From Dactylosporangium sp. AC04546 (GTDB lineage Bacteria; Actinomycetota; Actinomycetes; Mycobacteriales; Micromonosporaceae): DNA of 64,000 nucleotides. How positions within the stretch are numbered: the stretch's first letter is position 1; each line of letters opens with the position of its first letter. The position numbers and the translations under genes are program-made. Location: NCBI RefSeq assembly GCF_022095675.1, contig NZ_JAHYSG010000019.1, positions 75,018 through 139,017 of the forward strand. Direction: 5' to 3'. Positions 1-8,023 of the stretch are shown here, piece after piece. The notes under the pieces were generated by a model that was given only the letters and a program-made list of their open reading frames with translations, was not told the DNA's origin and did not search any database.

Positions 1-78
1 GCCGAAGTCCGCTACGGCTCCCGGCCCACCGGCAGCAGCGCGAACACGACCACGCCGGCAACCGGTCCCCGGACCGGA

Positions 79-735
79 TCACAGGCCCAGGATCGGCGGT
101 TGCCGGTTGGCCTCGACGGTCCGCAGGTCCGCCGCCCGGCCGCGCAGCTCCGCCGCGTGCCCGGTCTCACCGCGGGCCGCGTAGATCCGGGCCGCGTAGT
201 CCATCGCCCACGGGTCGCCGCGGCCGATCGCCGCGTGGAACAGCCGCAGCGCCGTCGCCTCGTCGTCGTGATCACGGAACGCGACCCCCAGCGCGGTCAC
301 CGGGTACACGTCTTCCCGGTCGAGCACCGGCTCGATCCAGCGGGCCGCGGCCGCGTGGTCGCCGCGCCGGAGCGCCAGCCTCGCCAGCTCGAGCATCGCG
401 TCCGCGCTGCCGCGCCCGTCGAGCGCGGCCACCGCGAGCCAGTAGAACTCGGCGCGGTCGAGGTCGCCCCGCAGCGACGCGAACGTCCCGAGGTTGAAGC
501 CGGCGTCCAGATCGCCCGCCTGCCAGGCCCGTTCCAGCCACGGCGTCCCCTCGGCGTGCCGGCCCGCCTGGCACAGCGCCGCGCCGAAGATCCCCACCGC
601 CCCGACGTGCCCGGCCTTGGCGGCCTTGCGCACTGCCGCGAGCGATGCGGCCGTCAACCGGCCGTCCGCGTCGAACTCCAGCCACGGATCCGGCACGACC
701 CGGCCGCGGCGCCTGAACCAACCCACAGGCGACAT
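79..735 (-). CDS. TPR/Sel1-like repeat protein, 218 aa
   Basis: A predicted soluble helical-repeat protein without a recognisable catalytic domain. From about residue 40 it is made of degenerate 35-residue units of the TPR/Sel1 type, each carrying an Ala/Gly-rich helix pair (for example A-L-C-Q-A-G-R-H-A-E-G near residue 55 and L-A-L-R-R-G-D-H-A-A-A near residue 120). There is no signal peptide or membrane segment; the basic N-terminus (GWFRRRGR) precedes the repeats. Such proteins usually act as protein-binding scaffolds, but no partner gene is visible at the window edge. The family call rests on repeat texture only, so the function is unknown. Confidence 0.7.
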   Translation of the reverse strand: MSPVGWFRRRGRVVPDPWLEFDADGRLTAASLAAVRKAAKAGHVGAVGIFGAALCQAGRHAEGTPWLERAWQAGDLDAGFNLGTFASLRGDLDRAEFYWLAVAALDGRGSADAMLELARLALRRGDHAAAARWIEPVLDREDVYPVTALGVAFRDHDDEATALRLFHAAIGRGDPWAMDYAARIYAARGETGHAAELRGRAADLRTVEANRQPPILGL

Positions 736-793
736 GATCAGCCATCGGCGCCGGGGAAAGCCAGGGGGCGATAGGCGCGGCTCGCAGGGGCGG

Positions 794-1336
794 TCAAGCG
801 TCGGCGCGCCGCAGCGCGCGGCAGGCCAGCTCGACCCAGCGCTCGCGCTCCGGCCGCGGGGCCTGGGCGTCCGGGGCCGAGCGCAGCAGGAGCGCGACGT
901 CGCCGACCGTCACATCGGGGGCCAGGCTGCCGTCGGCGTGGCCCGCGGCGACGATCTCGGTCAGCGCCTCCATGGCCTGGCGCTGGATCGCCTCGAGCGC
1001 CTCGCGGCTGGCCAGGGCCTCGCGCAGCAGGCGCTCCTGGCCCATCTCGACGACCACGCGGTGGAACAGCGCGGCGAGCTCGCCGTGCGCGGTTCGGCGG
1101 CCGGCGCGCACCTCCGCCAGGCCGGCGTCGAGCACCTCGCCCACGGTCGCCGCCAGGTCGGCGACGATCGCGCGGACCAGGTCCTCCTTCGCCGGAAAGT
1201 GCCGGTACAGCGTGCCGACCGCGACCCCGGCCGCCGCGGCGAGCTCATCCATGCCCACGCCGGGGCCCCGGGCGGCGATGAGCTGCCGGGCCGCCGCCAG
1301 GATCGCGGACCGGTTGCGGGCGGCGTCCGCGCGCAT
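794..1336 (-). CDS. TetR-family transcriptional repressor
   Basis: An N-terminal TetR helix-turn-helix is clear: an ILAAARQLIAARG helix, GVGMDELAAAAGV, then the recognition helix GTLYRHFPAKEDLVRA (about residues 12-60). The remaining 120 residues form the variable ligand-binding/dimerisation domain. At 180 aa it is of normal family length. The ATG is preceded by a GGGGAG ribosome site on the minus strand. It is divergent from the short-chain dehydrogenase at 1425, and two palindromes in the gap are its likely operators, so it probably represses itself and the dehydrogenase. The inducer is unknown. Confidence 0.92.
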   Translation of the reverse strand: MRADAARNRSAILAAARQLIAARGPGVGMDELAAAAGVAVGTLYRHFPAKEDLVRAIVADLAATVGEVLDAGLAEVRAGRRTAHGELAALFHRVVVEMGQERLLREALASREALEAIQRQAMEALTEIVAAGHADGSLAPDVTVGDVALLLRSAPDAQAPRPERERWVELACRALRRADA

Positions 1337-1358
1337 GCACTCCCCCTGCTTGCCAAAA

Positions 1359-1405
1359 GGTGAACCAGGCGTTCACCATACAACATGAACCGCCCGTTCA
1401 TGTTG
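1359..1405. promoter_or_regulatory. Twin TetR operators
   Basis: Two perfect inverted repeats share the core TGAAC-N5-GTTCA. Operator 1 spans 1359-1377 (GGTGAAC, 5-nt spacer, GTTCACC). Operator 2 spans 1381-1405 (CAACATGAAC, 5-nt spacer, GTTCATGTTG). Their centres are 25 bp apart. They lie between the divergent TetR and dehydrogenase starts, with operator 2 close to the ribosome site of the plus-strand gene. Binding by the adjacent TetR protein is inferred. Confidence 0.85.
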
Positions 1406-1424
1406 TTCGTCGTCAGGAGGAGCC

Positions 1425-2306
1425 TTGCCCAGATGGACTGAGACCGATGTCCCCGACCAGCGCGGCCAGGTGGCCGTGGTCACCGGCGCGAACACCGGGA
1501 TCGGGTTCGAGACGGCCCGCGTGCTGGCGCGGCGCGGCGCCACCGTCGTGCTCGCCTGCCGTGATCCGGCACGTGGCGGTACCGCTGCGGAGAAGATCGG
1601 CGCCGCGGACACCGTGCGGCTGGACCTCGCCTCGCTCGCTTCGGTCCGCGACGCCGCCGAGACGATCCGGCGGCGCTACGACCGGATCGACCTGCTGGTC
1701 AACAACGCCGGCGTCACGGGCATGCGGGGCCGCACCGAGGACGGCTTCGAGCTCCAGTTCGGCGTGAACCACCTCGGCCACTTCGCCCTCACCGGCCTGC
1801 TGCTGGACCGGCTGCACGACGCGCGAATCGTCACCGTCAGCAGCATCGGGCACCGGCTCGCGCGGCTCGACCTCACCGGCGACACCGCCGACCCGCAGCG
1901 CGGCAGGGGCGACGCCTACAGCCGCTCCAAGCTGGCCAACCTGCTGTTCACTCACGAGCTCCACCGCCGCCTGCGCGCGGCCGGGCACGCCACCCAGGCG
2001 CTCGCCGCCCACCCCGGCGGCGCGACGACGGAGATCTTCCGGTACTCGTCGCCGTGGTTCCGCGTGCCCAACCTGCTCATCGCCCGGCTGCTGGGCCGGA
2101 CCCCGGCGATGGGCGCCCTGCCGACCCTGCGCGCCGCCACGGACCCGACCGCGACCAGCGGCGAGTACTACGGCCCGGACGGCCTGCTGGAGATCCGCGG
2201 CTACCCGCGCCGCGTCGAGGCGAGCCGCCGCGCCCACGACCCCGACGCCCAGCGGCGCCTGTGGGAGGCCTCGGAGCGCCTCACCGGCGTCAAATATGCG
2301 ATCTAG
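1425..2306 (+). CDS. Short-chain dehydrogenase/reductase (SDR)
   Basis: An NAD(P)-dependent oxidoreductase of the SDR superfamily, resembling the retinol-dehydrogenase/WW-oxidoreductase branch. It shows the Rossmann motif TGANTGIG near residue 22, the NNAG motif near residue 97, the active-site Ser in VSSIGH, and catalytic YSRSK near residue 166. The start is TTG at 1425, four bases after an AGGAGG ribosome site at 1415-1420; no ATG or GTG fits that site. Length (293 aa) is normal. It is divergent from the TetR gene and separated from it by two palindromes, so it is probably the regulated target. Substrate unknown; a second SDR of the same branch lies at 28931. Confidence 0.9.
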   Translation: MPRWTETDVPDQRGQVAVVTGANTGIGFETARVLARRGATVVLACRDPARGGTAAEKIGAADTVRLDLASLASVRDAAETIRRRYDRIDLLVNNAGVTGMRGRTEDGFELQFGVNHLGHFALTGLLLDRLHDARIVTVSSIGHRLARLDLTGDTADPQRGRGDAYSRSKLANLLFTHELHRRLRAAGHATQALAAHPGGATTEIFRYSSPWFRVPNLLIARLLGRTPAMGALPTLRAATDPTATSGEYYGPDGLLEIRGYPRRVEASRRAHDPDAQRRLWEASERLTGVKYAI

Positions 2307-2418
2307 GTGGCTGGCGGGAATCCGTCGGTTTCTGGCATCGGTGGACGGTGTCGTACCTCTGGCGCCCGGTTAGCTTCGGGGCACCCGACGACGATCGGGT
2401 GATGCGAGGAGGACTGCG

Positions 2419-2802
2419 ATGCTGGGGTACGTCGTGCCGGTGGCGATCGGGGCGCTGTACGTGGCCCTCAACTCGTTCGTGCCCGAACCGCACCGGCGGC
2501 GGTTCAACGCCGTCATGGTCGGTGGGGCCGGCGGGGTCTACATCAGCGGCGGCGGGTTCGGGCTGTGGGAGCTCGCGTTCGCCGCGGTCATGGCGGCCGT
2601 CGCGTTCGCCGGGCTGCGGTCGTACGCGTTCATCGGGCTCGGCTGGCTGCTGCACACGGCGTGGGACGTCGCCCACCACCACCGGGGCGCGCCGATCATC
2701 CCGTCGCTGCACGACTCGTCGTTCGGCTGCGCGCTGTGCGACCCGGTGATCGCCGTGTGGTGCTTCTGGCTCGCGTTCAGACCGTCAGCAGCGGACCGGT
2801 GA
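2419..2802 (+). CDS. DUF6010-like small membrane protein
   Basis: A 127-residue integral membrane protein with about four hydrophobic segments (residues 2-18, 33-50, 52-72 and a C-terminal one around 105-118). Conserved-looking features include a His cluster AWDVAHHHRG and a CALCDP motif before the last helix. This layout matches the DUF6010 family as I recall it; its function is not known. A good ribosome site (GAGGAGG) lies just before the ATG. It stands alone, facing the TetR gene that ends at 2827. Confidence 0.7.
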   Translation: MLGYVVPVAIGALYVALNSFVPEPHRRRFNAVMVGGAGGVYISGGGFGLWELAFAAVMAAVAFAGLRSYAFIGLGWLLHTAWDVAHHHRGAPIIPSLHDSSFGCALCDPVIAVWCFWLAFRPSAADR

Positions 2803-2826
2803 GCGGGTCGTGGTGGAGACCCTCGG

Positions 2827-3381
2827 CTATCGCGGCGCGAGGCCGTCGAAGATGACCGCCAGGGCGCGAGCCTTCGTGTCGTCGTCGAGGCCGGGCTGCG
2901 CGGCGGCGCGGGACATGGCGACCAGCAGGGCATAGACCTCGGGCAGCTCCACGTCGTCGCGGACGGCGCCCGCGCGCTGGGCCCGGTCGAGCAGGGCGCC
3001 GACCGCGCGGCGCAGGCCGAGGGACGCCTCGGCGGCCTCGCCGCCGTCGTCGCCGCCCGCGTCGAGCAGGGCGTCGCCGATCGCGATCTTCGTGGGCGCG
3101 TCGGTGACGAGGTGGCGGAAGAAGCCGAAGAACGCGGTGCCGGGGTCGTCGTCGAGCAGGGCCTCGGCCTGGCCGCGCAGACGGTCGAACCGCCGGACGA
3201 GCACGGCCTGGAGCAGGGCCGCCTTGGTCGGGAAGTGGCGGAAGACCGTGGCGATGCCGACGCCCGCGAGGCGCGCCACCTCCTCGGTCGACGCGGACTC
3301 GCCACCCCGGCCGAAGACGTCCTCGGCGACGTCCAGGATGCGGCCCCGGTTGGCTTGCGCGTCGACGCGTCGGCTCCGCAT
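2827..3381 (-). CDS. TetR-family transcriptional repressor
   Basis: The N-terminal TetR DNA-binding domain is intact: ILDVAEDVFGRGG, ASTEEVARLAGVG and the recognition helix IATVFRHFPTKAALLQA (about residues 15-60). The C-terminal half, rich in Ala and Asp, is of the type often found in actinobacterial regulators next to small enzymes. It starts at ATG 3381 and is divergent from the SnoaL-like gene at 3463. The intergenic region holds several nested inverted repeats that could be its operator. Inducer unknown. Confidence 0.9.
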   Translation of the reverse strand: MRSRRVDAQANRGRILDVAEDVFGRGGESASTEEVARLAGVGIATVFRHFPTKAALLQAVLVRRFDRLRGQAEALLDDDPGTAFFGFFRHLVTDAPTKIAIGDALLDAGGDDGGEAAEASLGLRRAVGALLDRAQRAGAVRDDVELPEVYALLVAMSRAAAQPGLDDDTKARALAVIFDGLAPR

Positions 3382-3392
3382 GCTTCCTCGCC

Positions 3393-3443
3393 CGGTTTGT
3401 TAACCGAAGTCATGACTCCGTACAATCGGAGTACCTACTTCGG
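3393..3443. promoter_or_regulatory. Nested inverted repeats between TetR and SnoaL-like genes
   Basis: Four inverted repeats sit in the 81-bp divergent gap: CGGTT-N4-AACCG at 3393-3406, the palindrome AGTCATGACT at 3408-3417, ACTCCG-N6-CGGAGT at 3415-3432, and the outer pair CCGAAGT (3404-3410)/ACTTCGG (3437-3443) enclosing them. The 3415-3432 repeat is the most TetR-like in size. Which of them is the real operator cannot be decided from sequence alone. Confidence 0.6.
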
Positions 3444-3462
3444 ATACTACCGGAGGTGCCCC

Positions 3463-3891
3463 ATGGCCCGCAGCCCGCGCGAGGTCTTCCTCGCCCTCGT
3501 GAACGGCGTCGCCGAGGAGCGCTGGGAGGAGCTTCCCGGCCTCTACGCCGAACAGACCGACGTGGTGCACCCGTTCGACCCGCTCCGCGCCCCGGCGCTG
3601 CGCACCCGCGACGAGCTGCGCGAGCACTTCCGGCCGACCGGCGACGTCCCGCGGCTGCTGCGCCACGCGGCGAACATCACCGTCCACGAGACGGCCGACC
3701 CGGAGGTCATCGTGGCCGAGTTCGAGTACCGCGGCACGGTCGAGGACACCGGGGAGCCGTTCGCGATCCCGGGCATCTTCGTGATGCGCGTCCGCGACGG
3801 CGAGATCGTGAGCTCCCGCGACTACTTCGACCACCTGACGGCCGCCCGGGTCCGCGGCCGCCTCGACGCCCTGGTCGCCGCGCTTTCCTGA
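3463..3891 (+). CDS. SnoaL-like/NTF2-fold protein
   Basis: A 142-residue protein of the SnoaL-like (NTF2-fold) type: an N-terminal helix (SPREVFLALVNGVAEERWE), the core DVVHPFDP strand/turn, a central EFEYRGTVEDTG strand pair and the closing GEIVSSRDYFDH strand. The same frame is open further upstream, but ATG 3463 is preceded by CCGGAGG and is the clear start. NTF2-fold proteins are small hydrolases, isomerases or ligand-binding proteins; the substrate cannot be inferred. It is divergent from the TetR gene and likely controlled by it. Confidence 0.85.
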   Translation: MARSPREVFLALVNGVAEERWEELPGLYAEQTDVVHPFDPLRAPALRTRDELREHFRPTGDVPRLLRHAANITVHETADPEVIVAEFEYRGTVEDTGEPFAIPGIFVMRVRDGEIVSSRDYFDHLTAARVRGRLDALVAALS

Positions 3892-3928
3892 TCAGCGCAC
3901 CCGGGAATCGGGCGGTACGCTCGTTGCG

Positions 3929-4846
3929 GTGCGGACGAAGCTGGAGTTGACCGAGGCCATCCGACGGGGCCGGCGGGCCGTCCTGGTCGTCAACACACGG
4001 GCGCGGCGGGGGCGCCAGCTGTACGGCGAGGCACGGTCGCGGCTCGTCGCGGCCGGCTTCTCGATCGAGACGGCAGACGGCGGCAACCTGGAGGAGCGGC
4101 TGCGTGCCGCGGTCGACGGCGGGGCGGACCTCGTCGTCGCCGGTGGCGGTGACGGCACGATCAGCACCGCGGCGCGGGTGCTCGCCCATCGGGACGTGGC
4201 GCTCGGCCTGCTCCCGCTCGGCACGACCAACAACTTCGCGCGTACCGTGGGCATCCCCCTCGACCTCGACACCGCCGTCCGCACGCTGGCCGACGGCACG
4301 GTGATCGACGTCGATCTCGGCCTCGCCGGGGACGTGCCGTTCACCAACCACATCGGCGTCGGTTTGTCGGCCCAGGTCATGCTGTCCGCACCCCGGCGAC
4401 TGAAGCGGGTGGTCGGCCGGCTCGCCTACCCGGTCACCGCCGCGGGCCTACTCGCCCGGCACCGGCCGCTGCGGGTGGTGGCGCGCACCGACGGGCGGCG
4501 GCACGAGTTCCACACGCATCAGGTGTACGTCGCGAACGGCGGCTTCCACGCCGGCCGCCCGATCACCGCGGACGCGCACGCCGACGACCGCCTGCTGATC
4601 GCGTACCCGGTCGGCGGCCCCAGCCGCTGGCAGCTCGTGCGCGAGACGACCCGCAACGCGGCCACGGGCCACCGGCGCACGCTCGACGACGAGCCGTTCG
4701 TGGCGACGGACGAGCTCTGGCTGGAGACGGACCGCCCGGCGCCCGTCGAGGTGGACGGCGAGCCCCGGGGCCAGACCCCGCTGCGCATCGGCCTGGCCCC
4801 GAACGCCCTGCGCATCATGGCCCCGCTCGGCACCCCGGATCACTGA
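3929..4846 (+). CDS. Diacylglycerol/lipid kinase family protein
   Basis: A DagK/YegS-type lipid kinase that would transfer ATP phosphate to diacylglycerol, sphingosine-like or similar lipids. The catalytic nucleotide-binding motif is present (VVAGGGDGTISTA, about residues 69-81), followed by the LPLGTTNNFART segment typical of the family. The C-terminal beta domain ends with VEVDGEPRGQTPL, also typical. GTG 3929 appears leaderless: a TACGCT -10-like hexamer at 3916-3921 puts the transcription start at the codon. Length (305 aa) is normal. It stands alone. Confidence 0.9.
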   Translation: MRTKLELTEAIRRGRRAVLVVNTRARRGRQLYGEARSRLVAAGFSIETADGGNLEERLRAAVDGGADLVVAGGGDGTISTAARVLAHRDVALGLLPLGTTNNFARTVGIPLDLDTAVRTLADGTVIDVDLGLAGDVPFTNHIGVGLSAQVMLSAPRRLKRVVGRLAYPVTAAGLLARHRPLRVVARTDGRRHEFHTHQVYVANGGFHAGRPITADAHADDRLLIAYPVGGPSRWQLVRETTRNAATGHRRTLDDEPFVATDELWLETDRPAPVEVDGEPRGQTPLRIGLAPNALRIMAPLGTPDH

Positions 4847-4888
4847 AGCGGCGACCGGTCCCCGACGAGCCATCGGTGGCCCGGCGGC

Positions 4889-5164
4889 CTAACGGTCGCC
4901 GCCGAGGAGGGTGCCGAGGTAGATCAGCGCGCCCGCCGCGGCGACGACGGAGCCGGCCAGTACGAGGGCCCCGTAGGCCGCATCGCGCCGGTCGGGGGCG
5001 ACGGCGAGCGTGCCCGCGACGGCCAGGAACGCGATGGCGCTGGCGAGCACGCCACCGGCCAGGATGAGGCGGCCGGCGTGGTAGATCACCCGGCCGACGG
5101 CCCGCGCGCTCACCCGCTCCCCCGGGGTCCGCTGCAGCAGCACGTTCGCAGCGTACCCACGCAA
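4889..5164 (-). CDS. Small two-helix membrane protein
   Basis: A 91-residue protein with two predicted membrane helices, around residues 29-53 (AGRLILAGGVLASAIAF) and 64-86 (AYGALVLAGSVVAAAGALI), and a basic N-terminal tail. No family is recognised. Strong GC3 bias and a clean hydrophobic pattern support real coding. It ends just beyond the lipid-kinase gene on the opposite strand. Confidence 0.6.
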   Translation of the reverse strand: MRGYAANVLLQRTPGERVSARAVGRVIYHAGRLILAGGVLASAIAFLAVAGTLAVAPDRRDAAYGALVLAGSVVAAAGALIYLGTLLGGDR

Positions 5165-5205
5165 AGGGTGTCAGCGCAGGGCGATCGCCATCGCGCCGGC
5201 GATCG

Positions 5206-5376
5206 TCAGCAGGTGCGGCTGAACCGGCCGTGGCCGCCGGTGGCGTGGTACAGGCGGGGAACGCGGCCCAGTTGGGCGGCGAGTGGCCTGAGGTCGGCAC
5301 AGGCGTCGGCCTGGACGGTGGCGTCGCGGGTGTCGAGGTAGACGGTGGCGGCGAACAGCAGTCCCAGTCCGCCCAC
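5206..5376 (-). CDS. Possible small ORF or gene remnant
   Basis: A GTG-initiated frame of 56 residues on the minus strand, from a hydrophobic start (VGGLGLLFAATVYLDTRD) to a C-terminus LYHATGGHGRFSRTC. The composition looks coding, but I recognise no family and see no good ribosome site. It may be the tail of a decayed gene. It fills the otherwise empty 260-base gap between the small membrane protein and the peptidase. Confidence 0.3.
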   Translation of the reverse strand: MGGLGLLFAATVYLDTRDATVQADACADLRPLAAQLGRVPRLYHATGGHGRFSRTC

Positions 5377-5424
5377 CGACGATCTATGACCGTCGGCCGG
5401 ATTCCGGGGTCCCGCCGGCGGTTG

Positions 5425-6135
5425 CTAGTGGTAGTAGCCGAGGAGGATGCCGCCGCCGTAGACCACGGCGGTCAGGCTGGCCAGCCAGAACAGGCCCGAC
5501 CACAGTGACGCCGGCAGGAAGGTCAGCTGCCGCAGCACGTAGGCGTCCGAGGACTTGTCCGGGCCCGCGCGGCGCAGGCTCTGGAACGCCAGGACGTGGA
5601 TGAAGCCGCCGAAGAGCAGGAACCAGATCCAGGTGTACGCGAAGAACGCCTCCTGACCGTCCGACGCCTTGCGGATGACCATGACGATCACCGCGCCGAT
5701 GGCGATGATCGCGAAGCGGGTGTAGTAGCTGCCGGCCGCGAACAGGGCCATCAGCAGCAGCACGACGCTGATCCACAGCACCGTCCGGACCTGGCCGCGG
5801 GACAGCAGGTATGCGCCGCCGAGGCCGAAGGCGGACGGGCCCACGTAGCCGGCCAGCGCGGTCACGAAGCGGCCGAGCGGGCCGAGGCCGGTGAAGGTCG
5901 TCACGCCGCCCCGCGGGCGCAGGGCATTGAGCGATTTCACCGAGCCGCCCATCAGCGACACCGCCATGGCGTGGCCGCCCTCGTGGGCGAGCGTGATGAG
6001 GACGTGCACGACCGGCCACACGACGACCGAGACCGCGAAGGCGGTCAGGCCGGCGCCGATCACGACGAGCTGTGAGGGCTGCACGCGCCGGACGTTATGC
6101 CGACGCAAGCCGGATTCCATCGGATGATTCGGCAC
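5425..6135 (-). CDS. M50B-type membrane zinc metallopeptidase-like protein
   Basis: An integral membrane protein with about six hydrophobic segments and the motif AHEGGHAMAV (about residues 50-59), which fits the HExxH zinc site of the M50/site-2 protease clan as written HEGGH. The family is the actinobacterial M50B-like set; members are annotated as peptidases but few have been tested. The predicted product is 236 aa from GTG 6135; an in-frame ATG five codons later (MESGLRRHN) is an alternative, and no ribosome site clearly decides. It is divergent from the GH76 gene. Confidence 0.8.
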   Translation of the reverse strand: MPNHPMESGLRRHNVRRVQPSQLVVIGAGLTAFAVSVVVWPVVHVLITLAHEGGHAMAVSLMGGSVKSLNALRPRGGVTTFTGLGPLGRFVTALAGYVGPSAFGLGGAYLLSRGQVRTVLWISVVLLLMALFAAGSYYTRFAIIAIGAVIVMVIRKASDGQEAFFAYTWIWFLLFGGFIHVLAFQSLRRAGPDKSSDAYVLRQLTFLPASLWSGLFWLASLTAVVYGGGILLGYYH

Positions 6136-6233
6136 ATGTTGACGTCAGTCGATTCTTGAGGTTTCCTTACCGCACGACCAGTCGGCGAATCGGATGGCGG
6201 CCCTCCGTCGACGGACCATCCTCCGGAGGGGCC

Positions 6234-7670
6234 ATGTCCATCGTCCTTCGGCTCGCCGTCCTCGCCGCCGCCGTGACGGGCGCCGTCCTCGTTCCGACGC
6301 CCACGCCGGCGTATGCGGCCGCCGACATCTGCAACCGGTACTGCGACGGCCGCGACCCGGGCCTCGCCCCCGCCGACCGCACCGCCGTCGCCGCGACGCT
6401 GTACGGGCGGCGGTTCACGCTGCACCTCGACGACACCGACGCCATGGCCTGGGGTGTGGTCGAGAACGGCAGTCCGGGCGACGAGGTCTGGCTCGACCGC
6501 TCGTTCGACGGCGGCCGCACCTGGGTCGACAGCCGCCTCGGCGCCACGACCGTCCCCGCCGGCGCCCGCAGCAGGCGCACCCTGATGTACAACGTCGACG
6601 ACTGGACCAACCGCGGCGTCGGCGCGCTGCGGGCCTGCGGCAAGGCCGGCGACCGGCCCGAGCTGGTGTGCACGGCGTGGGCGCGCAGCACCTGGAACGC
6701 CTGGGACCGGCGGACCGCGGCGGCGACCGCGCTCATGATGCGGTACGACAGAGGCACCGGGCTCTTCGACGGCAACGCCTGGTGGACCAGCGCCAACGCG
6801 CTCACGGCGGTGATCGACAACATCCGGCGCAGCGGGATGCGCAGCTACGACTACGCGATCGCGACGACCTACGACAAGCAGCTGAACGCCCGGCTCGGCC
6901 AGTTCCGCAACGAGTACCTCGACGACACCGGCTGGTGGGGCCTGGCCTGGGTCGCCGCCTACGACGTCACCGGGAACAGCCGCTACCTGAACACGGCCCG
7001 GGCCGGCGCCGACCACATGTTCGCCTACTGGGACACGCGGTGCGGCGGCGGCGTGTACTGGCGCACCGACCGCACCGTCAAGAACGCCATCGCCAACAGC
7101 CTCTACATCCAGCTCAACGCGGCCCTCGCCCAGCGGATCCCGGGCGACACGGTGTACCGCGGGCGAGCCCAGGCCGGCTGGGCATGGTTCCAGGGCACCG
7201 GCATGCTCAACGCGTCGAACCTCGTCAACGACGGCGTGAACCTGAGCACCTGCCGCAACAACGGCGACGTCACGTGGACGTACAACCAGGGCGCGCTCAT
7301 CAACGCGCTCGTGCAGCTCAACCGCCTGACCGGCGACGCCGCCGCGCTCGCCACCGCCCGGCGCATCGGCGACGCACTGGTCTCCAGCACGTACCTCAGC
7401 CCGAACGGCATCCTGCGCGAGCCCAACGAGAGCAGCACGTGCGCCGGCGACGGCGTCTCGTTCAAGGGCGCGGCGGTGCGGGGCCTGGGCGCGCTGAACG
7501 CGGCGACGGGCGGCGCCTACGACGCCTACCTGAGGCGCAACGCCGACACCGCCTACGCCAACGACCGCGACCCGCTCGACTCGTACGGCAGCCACTGGGC
7601 CGGCCCGAACGTCCCGACCAACCACAGCTGCCAGCACAGCGCCGTCGACCTGCTCAACGCCGCGCCGTGA
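6234..7670 (+). CDS. Secreted glycoside hydrolase family 76 protein
   Basis: A predicted exported endo-alpha-1,6-mannanase-type enzyme. The signal peptide is clear (MSIVLRLAVLAAAVTGAV, cleaved near AYA-A, residue 28). About 120 residues without a recognised domain follow, then the GH76 (alpha/alpha)6 barrel with the catalytic Asp pair in EYLDDTGWWGLAW and later NGDVTWTYNQGALI and HSCQHSAVDLLNAAP. ATG 6234 follows a CCGGAGG ribosome site; longer frames upstream are not needed. Length is 478 aa. Actinomycetes use such enzymes on fungal mannan or mannosylated glycans; the true substrate is inferred only. Confidence 0.9.
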   Translation: MSIVLRLAVLAAAVTGAVLVPTPTPAYAAADICNRYCDGRDPGLAPADRTAVAATLYGRRFTLHLDDTDAMAWGVVENGSPGDEVWLDRSFDGGRTWVDSRLGATTVPAGARSRRTLMYNVDDWTNRGVGALRACGKAGDRPELVCTAWARSTWNAWDRRTAAATALMMRYDRGTGLFDGNAWWTSANALTAVIDNIRRSGMRSYDYAIATTYDKQLNARLGQFRNEYLDDTGWWGLAWVAAYDVTGNSRYLNTARAGADHMFAYWDTRCGGGVYWRTDRTVKNAIANSLYIQLNAALAQRIPGDTVYRGRAQAGWAWFQGTGMLNASNLVNDGVNLSTCRNNGDVTWTYNQGALINALVQLNRLTGDAAALATARRIGDALVSSTYLSPNGILREPNESSTCAGDGVSFKGAAVRGLGALNAATGGAYDAYLRRNADTAYANDRDPLDSYGSHWAGPNVPTNHSCQHSAVDLLNAAP

Positions 7671-7674
7671 AGGC

Positions 7675-7983
7675 CTACGGGAACAGCGTCAGCTCCGGCC
7701 GGACGGCGAGTTCCCGCAGGGCCGGCCGCTCGACGCCGACCGCCGGCCGGGTGATCCGCTCGCCGCTGAAGTTGTCCACGTCCACGAGCACGTGCGTGCC
7801 GTCCGCGCGCCAGGCGCGCACGCCGTAGCCGGCCCTCGGCGTCGTACACGTCGAAGTTGGCGGCGTAGCCGACAGCACGTCGTCCGCCTGGTGCCAGTCG
7901 CCGCTGAGCAGGTAGGCGACCCGGCGCAGGGCCGGCAGGCGGGCGGTGACGTACTCGCGGAAGCTCTCGACGTCGGTTGCCAT
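7675..7983 (-). pseudogene. SigE-family sigma factor fused by deletion to an anti-sigma tail
   Basis: The first 38 codons match the N-terminus of actinobacterial SigE-family ECF sigma factors (DVESFREYVTARLPALRR, then AYLLSGDWHQADDVL). Homology stops abruptly there. The rest reads like the C-terminus of the lipoprotein/anti-sigma gene that normally follows such sigma genes (DGTHVLVDVDNFSGERITRP, ending in PELTLFP). Around 7822-7862 the second gene's frame (NFDVYDAEG) is out of phase with its own continuation, so a further frameshift is present. No region 2 or 4 remains; it cannot be a working sigma factor. Confidence 0.75.
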
Positions 7984-8023
7984 ACCCTGCAAGACACGCG
8001 CACCGGGCCGCCGGGTTGCCCGG

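Noticed and set aside
6060..7637. A 525-codon minus-strand frame
   Set aside because: Antisense shadow of the GH76 gene; Val/Gly/Ala/Arg-rich without any domain.
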